Shown in pieces: positions 1-13,100 of a stretch of DNA of 64,000 nt. Within the stretch, counting starts at the first letter, position 1, and each line of letters opens with the position of its first letter. The notes under the pieces were generated by a model. That model ran no database searches, was not told where the DNA came from, and saw nothing but the letters and a program-made list of their open reading frames with translations. The translations under genes were made by a program, and so were the position numbers. The stretch is taken from contig QEYB01000466.1 in assembly GCA_017562135.1 (NCBI GenBank), positions 496,001-560,000 of the forward strand, in the 5' to 3' direction. The DNA is from Dipylidium caninum. Lineage: Eukaryota; Platyhelminthes; Cestoda; Cyclophyllidea; Dipylidiidae.

Positions 1-943
1 CTCCTCAATCCATCATTAGTGAAACTGCTTGGAGGGTGGAGCTTGTCCTAATTCATTAACTATCGTGCCGCTGTATGTTGGCTCAATTGCTTGGGGTACC
101 GACAGCTTCCACTTCAATATTCTACATAAGAGCCACGTAAGAAAGAAATGGGACAAAGGGTTTATGAGTCGGTACCTCATTTCGAGGCTTATTTAGCATA
201 AGATTTAGGGTACAAGAATAGTTTCCTCCCTTAGTAGAAAAATACAGCAGTGGAGACAATAAAGTCATTGTGTTTACTTCTGCACTGATAATACCAGAAG
301 GGCTCACAACTTTCGTCTGCAGCTTACATGCTCACATCCTCGCGTTGGAGTAAACTTTCCCCACAATTTCCCATTCCACTCGGCTGACAAAAAGAATGAG
401 GAATTGTTTGAGTTACTTTTCATGAACACGTGGGAGGAGAAAAGGATGAAAACTCTCTTCTACGAAGGACAAATGAGATTGGATACAGCGTTTAACTTTG
501 TCTTTCGGCAAATTTGCCCCATGACACACGACACGAGGGTTGGCAAAGCATGGTGATCGCTGATTCTTTTCACGCTCGTATTACATTTTCTCAATTGTCT
601 AATCTTGGCTACTTGAGCGATCCATCGGGGATAGCAGGGAGAGGGATGTGGAAGGAAAGAAGAGTTTAAAGTACCCAGACTCTTAAGTCTATGCATTAAT
701 TCACGATATGTGGTCGATTTTCGTGAATTCTTGTAGTCTGTCTTGGGTTGAAAAAGTGGGACCGATGACTGAGAAAAAAATATCCACTGCCATGGGCCTT
801 AAAAAATGTCTCTTCAAGCAGGCAGAATGGGCTCATTCCAACACAAGCACACGCGAAAGCCGGCGCCGCTCAGCCATCAGAGAGATATTAATGATAATGT
901 ACAAAACTAACAAAAGATTAGTGAAAAAAATAATCAAATATAC
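1..943. other. Intron at left edge (supervillin 3' part)
   Basis: This follows the exon 22 donor on the minus strand. No exon resembling the remaining gelsolin-like repeat or the headpiece is visible on the minus strand. Short open frames on both strands look random. Confidence 0.6.
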
Positions 944-1162
944 CAGGCTGTTCAGCGGCATAAAGGTCGGAGAGGAAGACAGGGAAGGCAGGAGTGGGGA
1001 GAAGGGGCGAGAAGAGACACTCCGACTCCACGTAGGTGCTCATCTCGATGCCCAGGTCAGCCGCTGCCGTGATGTCCGGCTCGAGGGAGTAGCCCAGTCG
1101 ACGAGGCGTTAACCGCTGACCCAAGGTGTAGAGCAACTGCCACACTACCAGTCTTTGCACAT
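944..1162 (-). CDS. SVIL: Supervillin exon 22, last exon in window
   Basis: The acceptor is AACCTCGCAG|AT (phase 1) and the donor CAGCCTG|GTATAT (phase 1). [17 protein letters not shown] matches vertebrate SSMPFLQEDLYSAPQP. About 200 further residues are expected in the family (WQGWW-type repeat and villin headpiece); I find no such exon in 1-943. Confidence 0.88.
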
Positions 1163-4100
1163 CTGCGAGGTTAGATTGAAGCAGTCAGTGTATATCTGCT
1201 TGTGGCCAACTCGCAGGCTGAATTACAATAAGACCAACGAGGAAGTCTTGGAGTACGTCTCAATTCCATCATCGACGGTCTCACAAATTAAAGCCTGAGC
1301 AAAACCAGTCAGCGATCCGCGAGTGTATTAGGACGGGAAATTTTATGTTGTCTTAACAACGTCGTACCAGGCATGAGTGAAGGTCAAACCGAACGCGACA
1401 CCCTGGGGTGTGTTGAAAGCGAACTTTTACCCGAAAGCAGGCAAAAAAGGCAAGAGGCAAGGTATCCTAACGCGTACATTGCGGGTGACAGTGTCAACAA
1501 CTTCGAAATTTAAACGACGAAAAGCACGTCGGATTGGCTTTACTCTCCATGGATGGAATGACGGATGTACTGCTTGTGGCTCAAAAATAAGAAAAAAACG
1601 TCAGGCTAAGTCAAAAGAGGATACAAATTCTGCGTTGACACATGATGTAACATGTGAGCTTCCGTTTAAATGACGCAGGAAAAAAAACAGGGTTTTCTAC
1701 CAGACTCGTGACACCTATGCGCTGTATCGCAGGTCCGACTTGGGTGAAAGTCGTCAACTAGCGATGGAATTGTAAAAAAATCTTTAACTCAACACCAGCC
1801 TTCGAGGCATTCCGCGATAGTGAAATCTTTAGAATCGTTACTACCAGACAAGTGACGTGTGTGCGAAACATGTGGAGGAATAGCGCATTCTCCCCCCAAA
1901 TGCCTGTAGGAATAACTGCGAGATAAGGCTTTTTTACTCACCCCGTCGTAGAAATGGGAGAGTGACGGAAACGGGGGTAGTGTCGGACAGGACAGAGAGT
2001 AAATCGACCATCTGAGGGCAATCGGGATCTGATTCATTCACCGTTTCTATGGCCACCTGGGCCAATCCGAGCTCCGGGGGAAAGCTAACGTGGAAAGTAG
2101 ACACGACATATAAAAAATTAACTCCTTGAAGTTGTCCGATTTATCGCTAGCATGGCAATAACCTTCCTACTCGAGAAATGACATCACCTCTGCTCAAATT
2201 GTTTGACAAGATGACGAGCAGCCGAGATATTAGCTGAGGTTGCGGTGGCGCCGATCCAAAGCCAACACCGTCCAGAAGTGCGACTGTTACTGACGATGAG
2301 AAAGACGCCATGAGCACGGAGGGAGGTTGGAGAGGTGGGAACCTGCCAGAGATGGGCTTCCGCGCCACGCTCCCCACGAACTAAAAACATTCGGTTTTTC
2401 AGTTTCTGTAGGAAAGAAGGGAGGCGACTTAGAGCGTGCACGAACAGATCACGCAAAAGATTGTCGTAAATGTCTTGCTTACAACCCCCAGAATGGCTGA
2501 GTTATCGAGATCGGTCTTAATCGTACTTTAGCCGCAGGAGGATGTCAACTCGATTATTCTAGTGCTAGTATCAATGTCAAAACAATGCAAGGATTAGACC
2601 TTACTGGAGAGGAAATGTAGGAGGCGTGATTGCTTTTCCACCCGACGAAATGACATTCATAACTGGTCAGATGTAAATATGGAGGAACTGAATTTTTAAG
2701 TAACCTTTTATTCATATCACCTGGCAAAATGCGTAATTCAATAGCATGACATGTCACCTGGGAAAGAGAGTCTCCATCGTAGACGCCCATTCGTCCATTG
2801 AAGAGGCTGCAGAACGCCGGGGGCTCCTTCCCCTCCTCCACACGTATCTAAAAGGCGGAAGTGGTCGGAAAAAATAATGAGATGAGGAGACAGTGAATGA
2901 TAATGAAGAAAAAGGTATTTAAATTGTTCACGCGGGATTATACAGTGGAAACATTACTAGGGACTTGAAGCGATTTAACCAGTTACCATGCCGATCTCGA
3001 TAAAAAAATATGTTAAATGACCACAGATTTTAAAAAACTTAAGGTATATGAAGAAAATTTATGTAACTGTCTAAATATTTCTGCACTGGATGGATTTCCC
3101 CTCATTCCATCACATGATGATAAATTAAGACTACAACACCACGTCAACGAGCTCGAGGATATTAAGAGAGATCGTGAAAGTCGGCTGATGAAAATGAAGG
3201 ACCGTATCTCTTCTTGTACCGATTATTTGAAATCTGACCGCAGCATTACGCTGCCGGAACCTTTTCGGAGTCTCGTAGATATGGGATCGGAACCAAAAAA
3301 CCTGTCTGAGGCTTTTTAACGAAAGTAGACGAGTTCCAGGATAGCTATATGGATTTTTTTCATAAATTTAAGTCGGAGGAAGAGGATCTACTCGAATCCG
3401 TTGAGTCCCTTCATAAACGACTGGATCTCACCCCTTTCATCTTAACGAGAGAACAGTCAATATGTCCTTCGATACGTATAAAATACCTTTCTGATGAGCT
3501 ATCTCGTCTCAAAGAATTAAGATTGATCAATCTGCGTCGTCTGATGGAAGCTTGTGTACTTGAACTTGAAGGTGTTTGGACAGAATGTTTTGTCAATACG
3601 GAATACCGTCAATCGTCCCTCGACTCGACGTCATTAGAGTGCACAGAAGCGAACCTTTCACGGCTGTAAAACGAGGTTCATAAGTGGAAACACTTCAAGT
3701 CCTCCCATCAGGACTTCTATGACGAGGTAACCATTCAATTACATCTCTATACTCACGTTTCGACAAGCTCAACTGGCATTTCCTCCCGATATTTCAAATA
3801 CAATGGAGCAATAAGGCACAGCAGGAAATTGGTGGAGGTTAAGACGTTAAAAGTCACAATCACCGCTAAGAGAAGAAGAGGAATTTAGGAGATTTGCTCA
3901 AAGTGATTTTTTTATTGACCACATCGACTCGGGGGGAAACGTGAGCATGGCAAACGTGACATCGTATATCAAAACAGACCTGTGGACCCCGTTCCTCGTC
4001 CAGCTCAACGGTAATAAGAGCGGCCGCGCCCTGCTGTGTGATTTTGCTAGCCGAGCCGTGCCAAAAGAAGTAGGCGCACTGATCATTGGCGGCCTTTTGG

Positions 4101-7100
4101 TTGACACTACCATTAATCCGACTCTGGCTCATCAGGGCCTCTTGACGACTGCCTGGTGAAGAAGATTACCAATGGTATTCCTGGTTATTTTCCATTCTAC
4201 TCTCTAAAAACCATCATTCGCCTATAGTGATGCAACGAGACCAAGGAAGAGGAATTTTTGTTTAACAATGTGATCCCGAGAGGAGACATTGGCTGTCATG
4301 TGCACGAATATACCGATAAAAGTGACAAAAAAACGCATTGTTAACCAGTAGAATGAGGTTGAAGTTTAGGATAAATTTTACAAGGACCGGTGGGATAATT
4401 AGGTTCAAAAGAAAAAAAAAGAAGTTAGGAAACATACCGTTATAGACACGGAAGGGCCATCGAATGACATACGTCTCACCGCGGTAAAATTGACCGTGAC
4501 TGGCCTCGGCCACCGGCTGAGCTGCGTACTCGGCAATGCGCCAGACTGTCAAATGACCCACCGTCTCCACATAGAGCCGACGCATAATACCGTCAAATGG
4601 ACGTAAAGCCTCACCGCAGCCTCGGCCGACAAATCGACCCTCGAGACGTAACAAGTTGGCAAGAGGTGGCGGCTCCTGGTAAGCCTCTCTAAATAATGCC
4701 TCCACCGACAATGGCTCCTCTGTGGTTTCCTTGTTAGGCTCGGATTTACTTCCAATGGTCTATGCGGAGAGGACATTGCAAGGCAAGTGTCGACTTCAAG
4801 TCACCATCACGAGAACCACACGTTTAAAATTATTAGGAAGGAGCAGGATTTGAAGGTTTCTATAGCCTCGAGATGGTTGCAAAACTATGATAACTTTTCT
4901 GTTGACACATTACCTATTTCAAGTAACATTAACAAGAAAATGAATTTTCTGTAACGGAGTTTGAGTTGAGGTTAGGTAATGAACAAGAAGACTGACAACT
5001 TGACATCATCAGGCCTTTCTTTTCTTCATGAAGTGAATGCCACTTTGATTTTCTAGTTAAGCTAAATGAAAGGCCTAAGTGATCATCAACACGAGTAGCC
5101 ACACAAATGATGAAAGAAGAATGCGTTTGGGCGAAGGAGATGACATGATGAATGGAAAGTACGCAGTTAAAAAAATGTACAATCCCATCCATTGGTATGT
5201 AAGAGGGTAAAGTTCACGTTTCAAAAGGCGTCCGGGCAGGATTTTAATGCAATATCACCCAAGCGACCTCGCAGCCAATAAGAGGAATTGCCATCTAGAG
5301 GACACCTTCAGCAGGCCAGCTAATACACATTTTTTCCAGTCTTTCGGCGTTGGAGTGAAGTTCTTTAGTGGATATGCATGCAGAAAAATGCAGCAGTAAA
5401 GGCACAAAAAGCGGATTATGTAAATATAGGCCGACGTGGGGGGGATACCTTGCGGTCGCACTGATTATGAATTCAGTAGCACGGGTAGAATGCTGGCTGG
5501 CTAGCTCAACAAAAGACTAACAAACGAATTACCGCTCACCTTTGTGGAAGGTTGGCGTGAGAGTGGTCCAAAACGTGAGCCTTCAGGCCAGTCGATAAAC
5601 TTCTCCTTGAAGAGGACAGTCTCGCCCCGTTCTGGTACCTTAGCGACCAATGTCCATCCTGGCCGACTGGATCCGGACTTTGGGCACTCGAGGGCTAAAT
5701 GACAACGAGGAGAATTTGTGAACTTGGGGCTTTGTTTCTCCTCATCCCAGGCTATTGCCAAGCTGGCGGTCTAGAACGTGCACCAGCGGAAATGTGCACT
5801 TCGGGTAGAACCCATCAGGTTGACAAAATAACGCACCAAGATTAATATGAGGGGATAAATTCACCACCGAGCAGCCGCATTGGGAATTTTAGGTGGTCCA
5901 ACACCTCTCCCTTTCTATCCCCCTCGCAACCCGACATCAAAGTACACATTCTCCATCAGTTGTTTACTGCAGTTTATGGGATTACGTAAGCAAACGGTGA
6001 ACTTCCACCAAAGTCACGGACATTTTGGAGGGAATGCCGATTTGTGACACATACTTTTCCCCGCAGAAATGATGATAAGTCGAAGTGGCTGAGAGCAAGA
6101 TTTGGGTCAACTAAAATTCATTCCGTCCCGGTCCAGAAACACAATAGATGAACAAATAATGTTAGATGGAACATGTCAGATGTGTTTTGCTGTTCCTTGG
6201 GATGAAAATGTGAAAAAAGAGGAATCCAGGAGTGCCTCTCAAAAAAACTCATGACTTGAGTTCTGAGCATGAGAAAAGTTAAAATCTCCTGCTTTCGTTG
6301 ATGTAAACTCGATTAATGAACAAATTGTGCCATCTCCTGAGGTATTTTTCAAAGACAAGGAGTTTTAGAATCCAATCATACGTAGAAATGACTATTGCTT
6401 AGGGAGTTGCTTTACCGTCTATGGGATTGAGGGGATTCACTTGGCACATCGAGTAGTCGTACGACTCGGTGTACAGCTGTTGAACCAACTCCGTTCCGGC
6501 AGCTCGTATCTTGGAGGAAATCTGAGTCCCAGTCCAGAGGTAAACCTCCGAGCCGAAGTCAAACACGAAGGCCTGAGTGATAAACAAACTCTAATCATTT
6601 GCCTACGTCATGTTTATCTCGAAATGAAGGTAAGAGATTACCTTTGTGGAGTTCAGCATGGAAAAGCGAAGAGGTGTTCCCCAAACATCAGACAGAGGTT
6701 CAAGACGATCCTCGTAAACTTCAAATACCCGAGTGGTGTGTTGGACAACAACCTCGAATATGAGATCCTCTTCTTGCGGACCACCAGCTAAATAAAGACG
6801 CCATGATTATTTGGCTTTCGGGAGTTTAGGGTCAACTTCACTTGTCATACTTACCGGATGCCTTAAACTGTTCTATTGAAGTCCCTAGTATACCGTAGAA
6901 TTTTTCGAAATCTGCTCTAGGCACACTGGTAGTTTTGCCTTCTTCAATATGAACGAGGACAGGTTCCCGACCACCCTTCGGAAATCCGAGGTCGTGTGTC
7001 TTGATAATCCATGCTGCGATGTCACGAGCCTTGTTGGTTTCAATCACATTTGCATACTGACCGATCCAGAGGTAGAGTGAATTGGATTTGGGAAGAATAA

Positions 7101-10100
7101 GAAGGAAACAATCGCCGGAATTGAGAGAGGCAGCTACCGGGGCAACTAAACGTGCCTGTACTTGTCGACGTCCTGTGATAGCACAGATACGAGTTAGGCA
7201 GCATTCAAACGCGAAGTTCATAGGTAGGTTTGTTAAAGAAAAGATACCCTTTATGAGGAGGAGCATAATTTCCTTGTAGGGTAGGAGGTTGCGTTGGAAG
7301 GGAGCAAGTGGAGCCTGCTTCTCCTGGTCCACCATTCGAAGACGTTCCTTGACTGAAGAGAAATTTTCAACACTGGCCAAGCCAGCCAATGCGGACTCGG
7401 TGAAGTGAGCATTCACATCTGTCAGATCTGAAATGACAACGAGACAGAACTGTTGGCATGATTTCAATCAGCCATAATTGCAGTTTTTAGAGGCGATTGA
7501 GAGCCATGAGTGGAAGCTAAGAAGGAATTTCACTCGTTCTTCATTCCAAGTTAAAGCATACGAAAGATCGGTACAGAACTTCTCTGATGTCCACTCCACT
7601 CCCATCGACGACATTCAACCAGAATGAAGGAAGTTACATCGGAAAGAGTGAAGAGATGGTGGGAAGATGAGAACTCGCACAATATTTTCCCATGTGAAAT
7701 ATCGTACAGAATTCATACGAGAATATTATACAGCCAGAGGCATAATTTTCTCTGGTTTGCGTTCGCTTCCTAGGCCAATCCGCAAGCTTCAACTTCCCGA
7801 AAAAAGTAATTTTCTTAGGTAGGAAAGGGCGGGAAGCACTACGATCAAAGAGACTAGAATCGAGTCATTGTGAAAGAGGCGTGTGTGAATGGTCAAAGAC
7901 CATGATGAGAGCCTTTCGGTATTGACTGAGTACCTCTAACTGCAGTCAAAAGTCACCGCATGGACTCTGCCCTTGTGACTCTCTTTGTCTCGGTTCAGTA
8001 AAAAAAAACACTCAACCTATCTTGTGCATATTCCACTTTAAAGGTGACTATCATGGGCTGCACTAAGGAGGATCTGGTGACGAGCAACCAGTGAATCAAC
8101 GTACCCAACCAAGTGCCAACGAAGACTGGAATGTAAATGAGCGACTTAGAAAGAGGTGTTTTATCACAAAACGGAATAAATGCTCACTCACCAAGGGGGG
8201 AAAATTAGTTCATCGCAAAAGACAAAGAACTCATGAGCACCTATCAGACATTTAGACCAGTCTCGTAGACGGTCGGGTAGGAGGTCAGTCTACGAAATTC
8301 GTCAAACTCAGCAGGACTTGGCATGTGTAGCCAAGAGGGTCGTACAGAGAAAGCGGTGAGGGCTAAAATTCACACTTGTGGGTTGCATTAGGTAAATAAC
8401 TGGAAGCTAAGATAAACAGTCATACGACGTGTCCTTATAGCCTAAGTGACGGTGTTAAGAATGCAAAAATGCTCCCGATAGATTTTTAGAGTTGTCTAAA
8501 GCCACTCAGGTCAGTGGCGTTGAAGTTACTGACTACAAATATCTACAAATTTCACATCGAGATGTTGTCTTGCACCCACGAAGGGGTGTACGACCGTGGG
8601 CGAGAGGGAGAGAAAAAATGAAGTTTCTTGAACAGACACTAAAAAAGTTTGTCAGAGTAGGTGAAGCGGCAGAATAAGATTCAAACGCAAACAATCCCAA
8701 GATCACGAAAATGGAGCATGAAAAAGAGTAAACAGTGGGCGATTGAGAGCAATAATTAATGTTAGTATTGAAGAGAATGTTAATGTGAAGTTCCCACAAA
8801 ACCCCAGGTTCATGTGAAACGATGACCAAGAGAGGTGATTGCATTTCTCTGTGAAAGACCGTTTATAATGGTTATAAAAGGGACAGAGAAAGATTCATTT
8901 GGAGGTATCCAGGCAGGCAAACGGACGCTCGCACTACTCGCTATTCAGTTTTGGATAAATTAACTTGAAAATGATGGTATAAAATGAAGAGGCAAATGCC
9001 ATGAGGATTCCATTACCGTAACCACATTAATTACTGGCACTGGGTAAACACGCGAGGTGATGGTGGAAGTGATCTACTCCCTCTCCCTCCTTGGTTAAGG
9101 TCAGACGGCAGGCGGAGAGACGATACCCGACTTAATCGCGTCGGGATGTGGGGCATGGACCCCAGAGGCACGAGTAGGCAGTTCAGGTAAACTTTGTCAG
9201 CCACATTTAATGTCTACCCCGCCACTAGACTAGGATCTTAGCTGTCTCCTTTGGCGCTCTACCTTGTCAGGCGAAGATTATGAAATACTATGGGGTATAC
9301 CTTATCCGGTATATTAAAAAAACCATCAAAATCTCGAGTGAAAGACTATGTTCTAAATTAAAAGCGTCCTAATGTATGCTGGTGTGAAGGTAACGAACTG
9401 AAACTGTGAGCACCTCGATGAGACACGGAATCAAAGGATCGTGGAGCAGTGACAAATTGTGAGCACACATGAACACACAACTAGACTCTCCTCATCTCAC
9501 TACTAGGTCACATTTGATGGGCTGTCAGGGTCGCAGGAAGTTTTTGCGACTATGCCGGTTTGAAACACTCTAGCCAATCAAATCATCCCCCGTTCCCGAT
9601 TGACATCTGTCACTTCATGACTTCATAAGGTGTCTTTGAGGCGAAAAAATCTAATTACGGGAAGGTGTTTAACACAAAGTTGGCCTTCACTAAGTCCTGT
9701 GTTCGCTATGCCTTTCACGTGTTGGATAATAAAGTAAGACGGGCTGTGCGCGGGTTTCCTACACACCCGACCGGTCACTCACTAGCTAGCCTCGCCGCGT
9801 ATTTACTTAAAACTAGGTTTAAAAGGAAGTCAAACTTCGTCTACCTTGCAAAAACCTAGAAGCTTTCTCGGGGGGAAGACTCTTTCTTCGTCAAGCAGAC
9901 TGGCGCGCTGTAGTCGCTCCAACTCAGGGACAAAAAAGTAAAAAAGGTGGACACGTTTGTGGTATTAGAGGGAAGAAAGATTAGTCCAGACGCAAGTAAG
10001 CTTATTTTAAGATAAGAATTTACGTTTCTAAAAGGTAGCTTATCACGAGAAGCAAAGCTAAGTCTATGACACGCCAGCAGACTGTGTTTTCGGACAAGAT

Positions 10101-13100
10101 TAATGCGTGCGGACAGTATACGGACAGAGGCAAGGGAAATCAATGTCACAGATATGTGACGTTGACAATGAATATGTTATTCTCATCATTCGCACCTTTT
10201 GCCTCCTTCACGCTTGCACCAAGGTATAGGAGCTAATATGGTAATAGATTAAACCTACCGGACGCAGTGGAGGCGAAACCCAGGGCTCCGGTGGTTCCGG
10301 CCAAACGTCGACAAGTTGGAACCTGATGTCGGGTTGATGTACCGTTGTAAATTTCGTCGGGTAATCGAATACGAATCTCCTCGTAGGTGTCCTTCACTCC
10401 AGGTATCTCATTTAGTCGACGAACTGGATTCTGCGATCGTGTCGAAGGTCGCGAGGGTGGACCTGCAGATCGCCTGAACGGCGCCTTACTACAGAAGCAA
10501 TGAAATGTTAGCCGCATTCACACAAATAACGGCAAAACGTAAAGGTGATTAAACAAACAAGGCGAAGGGGAAATAAACAACTCACTCAGGAGTATTCTTA
10601 ACACGCCTGGCAAATGAAGAGTTGCGGGTAACTTGAGGGAATAAATCATGAAATGTAATGTCGACTGATTTTATCATCAAGATGTCCGAGGAAGAAAAGG
10701 CATTTAAACCTCATCCATTTCGTGGGATGTTAATTTAATGCAACATAAGACAAAGGACGCTTAAATCCGTCCACATCCACCTTATTCTTATTCTTTCAAT
10801 ATAACCAATCATCTCGAGACCATCTTATGAGGGGTCGGGATTAAAGTGGTGTAAAAGAATCCTGTGTGAGAAAACATACCCAAGATCGGTTTCGGGGAAT
10901 TCAATACTCGACAGGGAAGTGGGATTCTGCAGGGTCGGTGTATCAGCACTCTCGAAGGTTTTGACTCCAAAAAATTGGTCAACAAAGGCTTCGTTCACCT
11001 TGGGCACAACGACTGTCTAAAAGAGACGACGAAGGGGGGGGGGCCTGTGGAGGCGATATATTCAAACTTCTAGCGCTATCGCAGGGAAAAATGTTGAAAA
11101 ATGTGTTTGGATAACCAAATCATCATGAGTTGTCTGAATTGGGAAAATACTTTCCAGTGTTCGTTGATTCGGGAGAATGTTTAATTTCTGAACACTCAAA
11201 TTTGGGGCTCCACTCCCAGGGAAGTTGGTCTAAGCGCGATCTACGAGACAGGGCTAAGCTTAGAGGCGTGCGATGGAATTCTCTTTATTAAACTAAAAGT
11301 ACGATCAAAGGTTAATGGGTACAAGTGATAAAGGTTCTGTATATGACCTGAAAAGGCCTCGGTTCTAGTAAAAGTGTCAGTTGAAAATAGAAAATAGGGA
11401 AGAGAGAAAGAGACGATCTAAATCAGCTTAACCTAGAAACTACAGTTGGAAATAATGGCTTCTTTGGGCCTGACTACGATTTATTACATTAGGAGACAAT
11501 TAGGCTGAAGGATTGAATTAATTTTGCAAGAGTAAACCTGTAGGGGGACTCGAGAAAGGTACAATACTCAGGCTAAGTGCGCAGTTACGCAAGAAACGTG
11601 GCGAGGCGAGGGAAGGGAAATTAAATTTCGGCCCCTTCTTGCAAAGAAATGACACCGTTTTCTGTAAGGCACGTTTTCGATTGAAGTGAGAAACTCATAG
11701 TTACATTAGTTAAGCTATCAATGTCAATCTTTGACACAAATCGCTCCGCCTGTGGTCTGGGAAGCAATTTACTCTCAAAAAAACGGACTAAGGGGGACGA
11801 AGTAACGAATAATTAGACTGTTGGATAAGTAAAAAGATAAAATGGGACAGAGGCAAATAAGTAAAGTAGCCATTTAAGGGTTAAAGAAGCTGAGGAGGAG
11901 AAGAAAAGCCATATAATGACTAAATAATACAAGAATCTGTTCTACGTACCGTTTTAACTACACTCACTTCAGGTTCACTCTCCTTCTGCTGCCTGATTGG
12001 TGTGAACATTTTTGACTCTAGTGGGATGAGAGAGATGAGATAAGCAAACGAGGAAGGAAAAAAAGGAAGTTTTATCTTCCCCTCTGACGGGATGGATGAC
12101 AGGTCAATTTACCAACTTCAAAAGTCCTTCGCATAACTCGCTTCTGTGGTGTTCGCGATGGTTCAATTGACGGCAATTTCGCTGCCGTACCGACGAGATC
12201 ACCTGGGAAAGGAAAAAAGCTCGAGGTAGAAGTGTCAGAGGATAAGAACTTTCACATACAGCGGGTGACAACTAAAGACAAGTGAAGAAGAGGGTGTGGG
12301 AAGACCAGAACTCGATCATGTGTTGTAAGTAGTAAAAAGGTGATTAGAAATTGAAGAACAGGAGGATTTTATCGCATCATCCACCATCTCATGCTCAGAA
12401 TATACAGTGAACGTCGTAAAAACGAAGAAAACGAAGTCGTGGACAGGCCATGAAGAGCAGGCTCTCACCAATAGAGCCTGTCTATCTCGTGGGTGTGTTT
12501 ACCACCGAACGTGAGACGTGTAAAGCGCGAGGTAAAGAGTGGAGGCGACCGGGAGAGAGGAGCATAAACTAGGCGATGAGAGCAGATGTCTACCGGTAGG
12601 TAAGTGAATCATCGGAAGGTAATGTGCATGCATAAAGACGGCCGGTGTAGAGGATCCACGAGTAAGGGAGAAGCAGTGGCAGTGAATCAGCAACGCCAAA
12701 AACATGCACACCGCAGAAGCAGATTTGTCGTTTTGAGTGCAACTCACCATCGGAGAATTCATGAAATGTGTGACATCGTGGGCTTTTGGTGAATAAATTA
12801 CCCCGAAGAGTCACATTCTCTACATCGGAAATGCCTAAAAAGGCATCAAAAAGTTTAGTAAGGTGACGGAAACACTATTTAGGATAGGGAAGAAAAACGA
12901 AAATTCTTTGTTCAATTAAGGCTCGACGCATAGGTATTCAATGAAAGTTATGACAAAATACGAAAAGGTAGGGATTTTTCTCGAGAAGAGAGTTGATACA
13001 GGCTTAAAGCTACACTTGTTTCAACCCGACACATCTGCGTCGTTGAGGTCAAATGCCCCAGAATCGCAGTACATGTAACATTCAGGCAGTGTGCACGAAC

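Noticed and set aside
1..943. Search for the supervillin C-terminal repeat and villin headpiece
   Set aside because: No minus-strand peptide resembling the WQGWW or headpiece blocks is visible, so the gene end is placed outside the window.
3941..4159. Plus-strand open frame of 72 codons
   Set aside because: It is the antisense shadow of supervillin exon 18, which has clear homology and splice sites.
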